A DNA stretch of 64,000 nucleotides from Cantharellus purpuraceus (Eukaryota > Basidiomycota > Agaricomycetes > Cantharellales > Hydnaceae), in the NCBI GenBank assembly GCA_025174535.1, contig JALBUN010000010.1, forward strand, positions 1,550,001 through 1,614,000. The letters are read 5' to 3'. A program made the position numbers and the translations under genes. The notes under the pieces are model-generated. The model saw only the letters and a list, made by a program, of their open reading frames with translations. It ran no database searches and was not told where the DNA came from. Below are positions 58,185 through 64,000 of the stretch, piece after piece (position 1 is the first letter of the stretch; every line of letters starts with the position of its first letter).

Positions 58185-60074
58185 TTTCCAGCAGGGGCAC
58201 AGTAGATACAAGTTTATTGTAGTGGCAGAAAGATGTGACATCATTGGCTGCATCACAGCCCTTGATCCAACAACTGTAATGGCGACGCAGCCTGTGGACT
58301 ATGGTGTCTGGCAGTTTAGTAGCTTGAGCTCATGCCTAGCGATATGTCGTCCTGTAACGTCCTGAGGTATATGTATGAGGGGAAAGACCTGGAGGAGTGT
58401 AAAAAACATTCAATTGGTAGGGATCCCAAGCTGTGTCCGCTCGGCGCATGTATTCTTAAAGGGATGCTGTGGATGCTGCCGAATTGCACCTAGCTTTTCG
58501 TTGCTCATCAAGTGTTCCCCAAAAATATATTCCGCTAGCAATGTTCCAGCTTCCCATAGTATCTTCGATGGCTTGGCCTGGACGTGTAACAGGCGTTCTG
58601 GACGAGTGTATGAAGTGCTCATGCAATTATAGAGGTGGAAATAATTACCACGCAAACGTTCAACTCGACTCACGATTGGTCGCACTGATTTGAGAGGGCA
58701 CAGACTAGTACGTCTATTGTGCTGAAATATATCATAGATCATGATAACCACGAGCCTGGTATCATGGTAAGACTCTTTGTGGAAGCATGATGGTCAAACA
58801 CGAACTTCAATGCTTAGAAGCGTGAGACAGAAACATACAAACGTTGGTAAACTAGCCCTTCCAACGATATGTATCCTTGGTCACCAATTTCGAGATTCGT
58901 AGTTAGACTGCAGGAGCTCCGGGCCGTGGTATGGATGTGGAGCTCCCGCAACCCCTGGAAGTGTCTCGTGTACCGCTTGCATGATTTTCACCAGGCACAA
59001 AGTTAGAGTTATAGTTGCCGTAAGCCCACATCATTGGCTCCACGACGGGGCAATAGAGGTAATGGTAAGGGATCGTGATGCATCTAGCCATTTAAAGTTG
59101 ACGCTTCCCCGCAGGCGCCAACCTTCTGCCTTCTGTAAAAGCTCGGCGCTTCTTTCTTTCTTGTATGAAAGCTGTTTTGCACCTCGTCGTAGTGGAATAC
59201 TACTCAAGGGGTTAGTTTCAAAACTTGGAAGACCAATGTAAAGCATGTCGTTCGCACCCTTGGTGTGAATCGTACGTCTCTTTTATTTGTCCACTCCTTG
59301 CTTGAGCCCTCAGGCTTCTTCACGACACTCAAGAGGGAGCAACAACGCCAGTATCTCCCTATCGAAGATGAAAGTTTTACATCCCTGCAAGTGATCAATC
59401 GATCAAGGTTTCAGACTCTTGATGGGTGAAGGGTCAAGGGCCATGATCAAATCGGGAGGACCCGATACAAGAGGTACTTGACGCGTTGTGTCTATCCTTA
59501 CATAACTGACACCTCTATGATCACCATAATTCATACCAAAAGCTCTTCCGGTCGCTTCCCAAGACCTAGACTTTCATCATATCGTTGATTGACTGAAGCT
59601 TTACACCCTTTTCTACTAATTTGATGCTGTCTTCCAGTTTCGATGGAAGCCTCTCTTCTATTCGCCCAAAACTCTTGCCCATTCAACCTTCACAAACGTC
59701 TTGGAATGAAGCATAATTTAGCTCATTTTGCAATGCACAGCCTTATCTGATCGCTCCAAGTTTGGATATGGATCGACACAGCCCTGCCTAATCTATACCA
59801 CGCGTAGAGTTGCAAGTTTGAAACATGAATCATGATAACATCGAGATGCATACAGTCAACATTAAAAGCATAGCGAGGAGATAAACGGTTGGGCCTATCA
59901 CCTTCATGGACGTGTGAGATCCATGTTTTGATGTGCTCGAGCTACCTAAGGCACACTAGGGTGTATAATGTTTGAAACCTCATTCCCGCATGCAAGCGTC
60001 GCGCACACGTTGATGCTTTCTCCAAGGAGCCCTCTTATCAGTCTTCTGGACGAGGGACTATGCCCAGATCCAAT
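58185..60074. other. Gap with no supported gene
   Basis: Minus-strand frames at 59246-59031 and 59091-58903 could be two exons of a small gene (FKWLDASRSL; ending GSSTSIPRPGAPAV), but I recognise nothing and the start is unclear. The remainder, especially 59400-59960, shows no coding signal. Confidence 0.3.
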
Positions 60075-61169
60075 CTACGGGGTGCGGATCCCTTTACAGC
60101 CATGGCCACGAACTCCGTCGCGATCACTGACATTTTCCTGTCTTGCCGTGATCCGACAGGCCCTCGAACACCAGGCATCGCCACATTTTGGACAGCGTGG
60201 AAAGTCAGGACCGGATGCGCCGCAAACGGCGCAGATAGTTAACGTGCGCATGAATTTTGATGACGATTCAAGGGCAGCGAGTGACTGGGGAGAGGTGGGT
60301 GAGTTGGAACGTGGTGTTCCGGGAGAGTGGGACCGTGTTGTAGTGATACGGTCAAGCCTTGCCGCGTTGTTACGGCCAAACGCCGAGAAAGGGCGCTCGC
60401 ACATACGCTCACATGAAGATGAAGAGTCGCGCGTCCAATGCACGGGGGACACAGGCAATGAAGGTGCGCGTTTGCGGCCTCCAGTAACAAGCATTGTCTC
60501 GCGATTCATATTCTTCTTCTTAGAGGTACACTTTGATTGTTGACGTGCACAAAGTGGTGTAAGTGGTAGTGGAGGAGTCTGCGGGAGCGAGCTAGACATG
60601 GTTGTCGAGTGTGTACGCGAGATAGAGGGTATGGACATGGAGGGTGAAGGGGGTGGAGAACTCGAGCAAGGAGACTCCGAGCTCGGAGAGGCTGCGCGGT
60701 ACGTGTCCGTGGAGCCAACTTCGAAGAGAGAAAGCAGCCTCCGGCGCTGTGGTGGTGCAGGCACTTCTATGCCCTTCGATCCTGTGAGTATTGAGGAGAG
60801 AGATTGGGAACGGGCATGCATATGAGCGCGCAACGAGCCCCGTGCGGGGCCTTGCGAGTCTATGCTCTCGCTATAGGGCGTAAACGACGCTAGAGACGGT
60901 GAGTTCAGCCGTGTGAGGTCGACGACGGCTGGAGCCGCGAGGTGAAGGTGATGGGTGTTGCTAGAAAGTAAATGGTGTGGTATAATAGTCGAGTTCCTGC
61001 GTTTGCGAGGGTTGACAGTGGCATTAGGAGTGGAGCAGCTGCGCCTATGGTTATTCTGTCGGCGATCGCAAGGGGGGACGTACATAAGTAGCGAGTTGCT
61101 CGAGCCCCGTCGTAGGAGGTGCTTTATTAAGATTCGGGAGCGCTGGGCGAGTATAAAAGCACGGGTCAT
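60075..61169 (-). CDS. Ser-rich protein with C-terminal Cys4 zinc-finger motif
   Basis: A single-exon frame of 364 residues from ATG 61169 to TAG 60075. The first 300 residues are very rich in Ser, Pro, Arg and Thr, with many SP and RxxS sites, and are probably disordered and phosphorylated. Near residues 312-340 a zinc-binding pattern appears: C-x2-C-x8-C-x2-C-x4-C-x3-C (CAVCGASGPDFPRCPKCG, then CSRAC), which resembles the HIT or MYND type. A later His-x-Cys (HGCKG) might complete a second site. I cannot name an orthologue. A nuclear regulatory role would fit but is a guess. The opposite strand has a long open frame (59968-60543) that I regard as a shadow. Confidence 0.55.
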   Translation of the reverse strand: MTRAFILAQRSRILIKHLLRRGSSNSLLMYVPPCDRRQNNHRRSCSTPNATVNPRKRRNSTIIPHHLLSSNTHHLHLAAPAVVDLTRLNSPSLASFTPYSESIDSQGPARGSLRAHMHARSQSLSSILTGSKGIEVPAPPQRRRLLSLFEVGSTDTYRAASPSSESPCSSSPPPSPSMSIPSISRTHSTTMSSSLPQTPPLPLTPLCARQQSKCTSKKKNMNRETMLVTGGRKRAPSLPVSPVHWTRDSSSSCERMCERPFSAFGRNNAARLDRITTTRSHSPGTPRSNSPTSPQSLAALESSSKFMRTLTICAVCGASGPDFPRCPKCGDAWCSRACRITARQENVSDRDGVRGHGCKGIRTP

Positions 61170-64000
61170 ATACAGGGGATGGTGCGTACCTTAGGGTGCC
61201 GTTATCGTACCTGAAAACTGAGCAACAGCACATCATCTGGGCACGCCACAAGGAAGTGGTGTTTCTACTTATCTCGGTCTTTTGGGTTTATAGACACCAT
61301 AAAATTGACCCTGCGCGCTTCATTCATTGTTGTCACACGACCGGGTTACTTGCCTCTGATTGGCCCAGACAAATGTTCGCACGACTCGCGACGGGAAAGA
61401 TAGCACGTATCCTAGTAGCCGATTATTGTTGCCATTTACTACCCAGAGATCTTTGGAATACTCATTCTCATGTTTGGCCTCTGCCTTCTCCAGCACTGAC
61501 ACGATGATAACTTGTCAGCACACGACCGGGGAACAGATCTACACCTCAAATCTCTGCATGGCACTGTAAGTACGTACGATCGAACTGCATCTCACTTCCT
61601 ATCGTACGTGAAATGGCGTACCTAATGCCTTGCATCATAAAAGGAAACCCTCAGGCGTCTACCAACGGAACCCCGTAACATCTTTAATTACTCTATAGGG
61701 CCCTCCAATGACCCCCTCCCAAGGTTGAACGTTGAAGCTTGATCACCTTCCCCAACTTTTCCCCGATTGTCTAGGTCAGTGCCAAAAATCCACAGAGATG
61801 GTCTGAGCTCCAATCTCATGCGGCTCGTTGCGAATTCAACAACCGCCGCTTGGTCTAGCCCGGATTTGTATCCGGAGCCCCGAACACAACAGTGACCGCA
61901 TCTGGACTTTCGAACACCCGGCGTATGCCATCATCAGGGCCATGGATATCCTGATTTTCCTCGAACTCATGGGCAATTTTTAAGTTACGATGCCAGTAAT
62001 ATCACGGTACGTGTACCGACACACCACGGTACCCACGAGGTCGCGGTAATTTCGGGATGGTCCGCAATTGCACGTGAGGAAGGAGAAACTGCCGCCATCC
62101 GTACACTTGGTCCTTTTATCTGGGATCGACCCCAATGTCGGTCTCATAGTTGCTTCAACCATGCAGGTTGACCGCCCGAGAGCCGTTACGTTGGAATCTC
62201 CTTTAGGACCAACAAGTACGTTCCCCAGGCCATGTCCTGTGCACTCCATTTCATGGCTATTGGGGCTCCACAACATGTCCCCCATACTCGTGACACGACA
62301 GGCACTTCACGAACCCTTCGTTTAGAGTTGCCGAATCTCGGGGCTCAAAATCATCACCCTGTTTACACGCCATGTTTGCTCCACTTTCGTATCTGCTCCG
62401 GGAGGTACGTAAAACTTGCTCTGTCGTTTGTCCACCGCCCAGTCTTTATTATTCTGCAACTATACCCCTTGATGTTTCTTAGGTTACTCACACGAGAAGC
62501 ACAGTCCTCATAAGCTTGCTCTCCACACCAGTGTTCGTTTCAATCTACGGGGTCGCTGGATCTCGACGTCTCAAGGATCACGAGAGCACTAATGGAGCCT
62601 CGTGTCACTACGCGTTTCAGGCATGAATTCAAATGGCTCGCTCAGTAACGTGTCCACCAGCTGATCACGGCGTAACGTTTGGCCCAACCGTGCCTAGTGA
62701 CTCATCATTGTTTAATAACGGCCTCCCTGGTGTGTCCTTTGACGATGTCACTCCCAGGACAACACTGTCAGCATAATGTTCTGGACCCTTCAAATACCAG
62801 CTTTAGTCTGTTACAAACCTGTAAACGTTTTCCTTACAGTTCTCTGCATGGATTCTCGCCGCCTAGTCATGGGCCAGTATGTCTCAGTAGCTGCATATTT
62901 CAGTTTCATTGTAACCCCCGGAGGCAGTTTTTGAACCTGACTACAATCGTATCTACATACCACTCGAATCACACCCTCATATACGCGATATCACACTCGA
63001 AGCCATTGAGAAGGAATTCAAGAATTTTCTTCGGGCAATTGCCGCGATCACAAAGCAGCACCTACCATTAGGGCTTCGAAGTTGACTATCTTCAATCCTG
63101 TTACCCTTACCTGAATTAGCTCCCACACGGAGACATTATTGTCTTGCCGGTTTCGGTCGCGAATCATCCCATATTCTCAAAGTCCGGAACTGACCCTACA
63201 TTCAATATATTTAATTCCCATATAAGGCTGCTGCGTCCTGTTGGGGGACCTGGCCCGGTGCTCTGGCTCTTGCGTTGCCGGCCCAATTGGTGTTGACTGG
63301 GAGGCCAGCTTTCGCACTGTCAAACAGTGGCCAAGAGCAAAGGATGGATTGCAGAACAGAGATACACTTATCGCGACCCATTCAAACCATGCGAGATTCG
63401 GGAGTAGACAGTGTAGCGCACCGAAGGACTAAATCTCTCCCTATCAAATGGCAGGGCTCGATGATACATATAGGTGGCACTTGTTACTCCTAGCAGATTC
63501 GGAAAATCCCTGGACGTCTGAAAAAGAGTCCCGGAAATTGAACCTTTCAACATCTCCTGGTGCCTCCCTCGGCTTGGTCGCCTCTCGAAAGCCCAATCAG
63601 CATCCGCCACCTTAACCTTCGGCAACACGAGGCATATCCACTTCTTCTGTCCGTTCTTTCACTTACCTGGTAATATGAATGATTACCGGTCGTGCGACCT
63701 TGGCAAGTGGTGTTCTCGGCGAATGATTTGACGGCGGAGACTTTTTCCTCCAGTCTTACGTGCCCGCAAACATGCACCGTAGGTACGACTAACACTTTAT
63801 TAGCAAGACGTTAGCTCAGGTACTCGCATCTGAATCAAGGACATGTCAGCCTCGCGTTTCCAGCGATATGCGAATTGGACTAATATGATAGAATCAATCC
63901 CATTTAAATGCCACAGTCTCATCTGCTCTGATACACCCCACTTGAAATGCGAAAAGCTCCTCATGTCATGGTTCCTCGGCCTGGCTTCATTATATTCTTA
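61170..64000. other. Right end of window, no gene supported
   Basis: The longest frame (62679-63071, +) begins with TTG, not ATG, and is unlike any family I know. Others are under 105 codons. The stretch could hold promoter sequence for the zinc-finger gene and intergenic or decayed DNA. I see no transposon ends or RNA genes. Confidence 0.35.

Noticed and set aside
59968..60543. 191-codon plus-strand frame
   Set aside because: It lies opposite the zinc-finger gene; its composition is that of an antisense shadow.
1..64000. CRISPR array, tRNA or rRNA genes
   Set aside because: No regularly spaced repeats and no recognisable cloverleaf or rRNA sequence; weak tRNA candidates cannot be excluded without a covariance search.

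Overview
The window is nuclear DNA of a filamentous basidiomycete, most likely an agaricomycete. Genes are compact and broken by many introns of about 45-60 bp. Families typical of that group are present: DUF6533 membrane proteins, a GH27 alpha-galactosidase with a C-terminal CBM35-like domain, and an AT-only fungal Pob3 form without an HMG box. I saw no bacterial operons, CRISPR arrays, reverse transcriptase, transposase or rRNA.

Layout. 0.3-16 kb is a dense housekeeping block: POB3 (FACT), a convergent RA-PH adaptor gene, CHL1/DDX11-type helicase, a Cep57-like spindle pole protein, ERG24 sterol C-14 reductase and ORC2. 16-25.4 kb is an accessory region of poorly conserved short ORFs. It holds one good gene, a degenerate homeodomain protein (22128-23488) preceded by a small membrane ORF, and a decayed tandem copy of both (about 18.56-20.34 kb). 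25.4-33.6 kb is again housekeeping: POP3 (RNase P/MRP), UFD2 (U-box E4) divergent from it across only 45 bp, and a nitrilase. 33.6-47.6 kb is gene-poor and carries three DUF6533 paralogues, two of them in a segmental duplication that includes their upstream regions, plus a DCAF4-like WD40 gene. 47.8-56.9 kb holds the alpha-galactosidase, a divergent 2-oxoglutarate/Fe(II) oxygenase, a PTC2-type PP2C phosphatase and a NUDCD1-like gene. 57-64 kb has an HNH-nuclease-like relic, a zinc-finger gene and otherwise nothing I can support.

How the genes relate. POB3, CHL1 and ORC2 all act on chromatin replication or cohesion and lie within 16 kb, with a spindle-pole protein between them. I see no sign that this is more than proximity. 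Several pairs are divergent with very short shared promoters (12451-12511, 26710-26754). The most noteworthy structures are: a tandem duplication of the last intron plus exon of ERG24; a PP2C gene whose first coding exon appears to be the ATG alone; the degenerate homeodomain tandem pair; and the DUF6533 segmental duplication. Exon boundaries were assigned by eye from reading frame, family similarity and GT/AG sites, so outer coordinates are firmer than internal ones.
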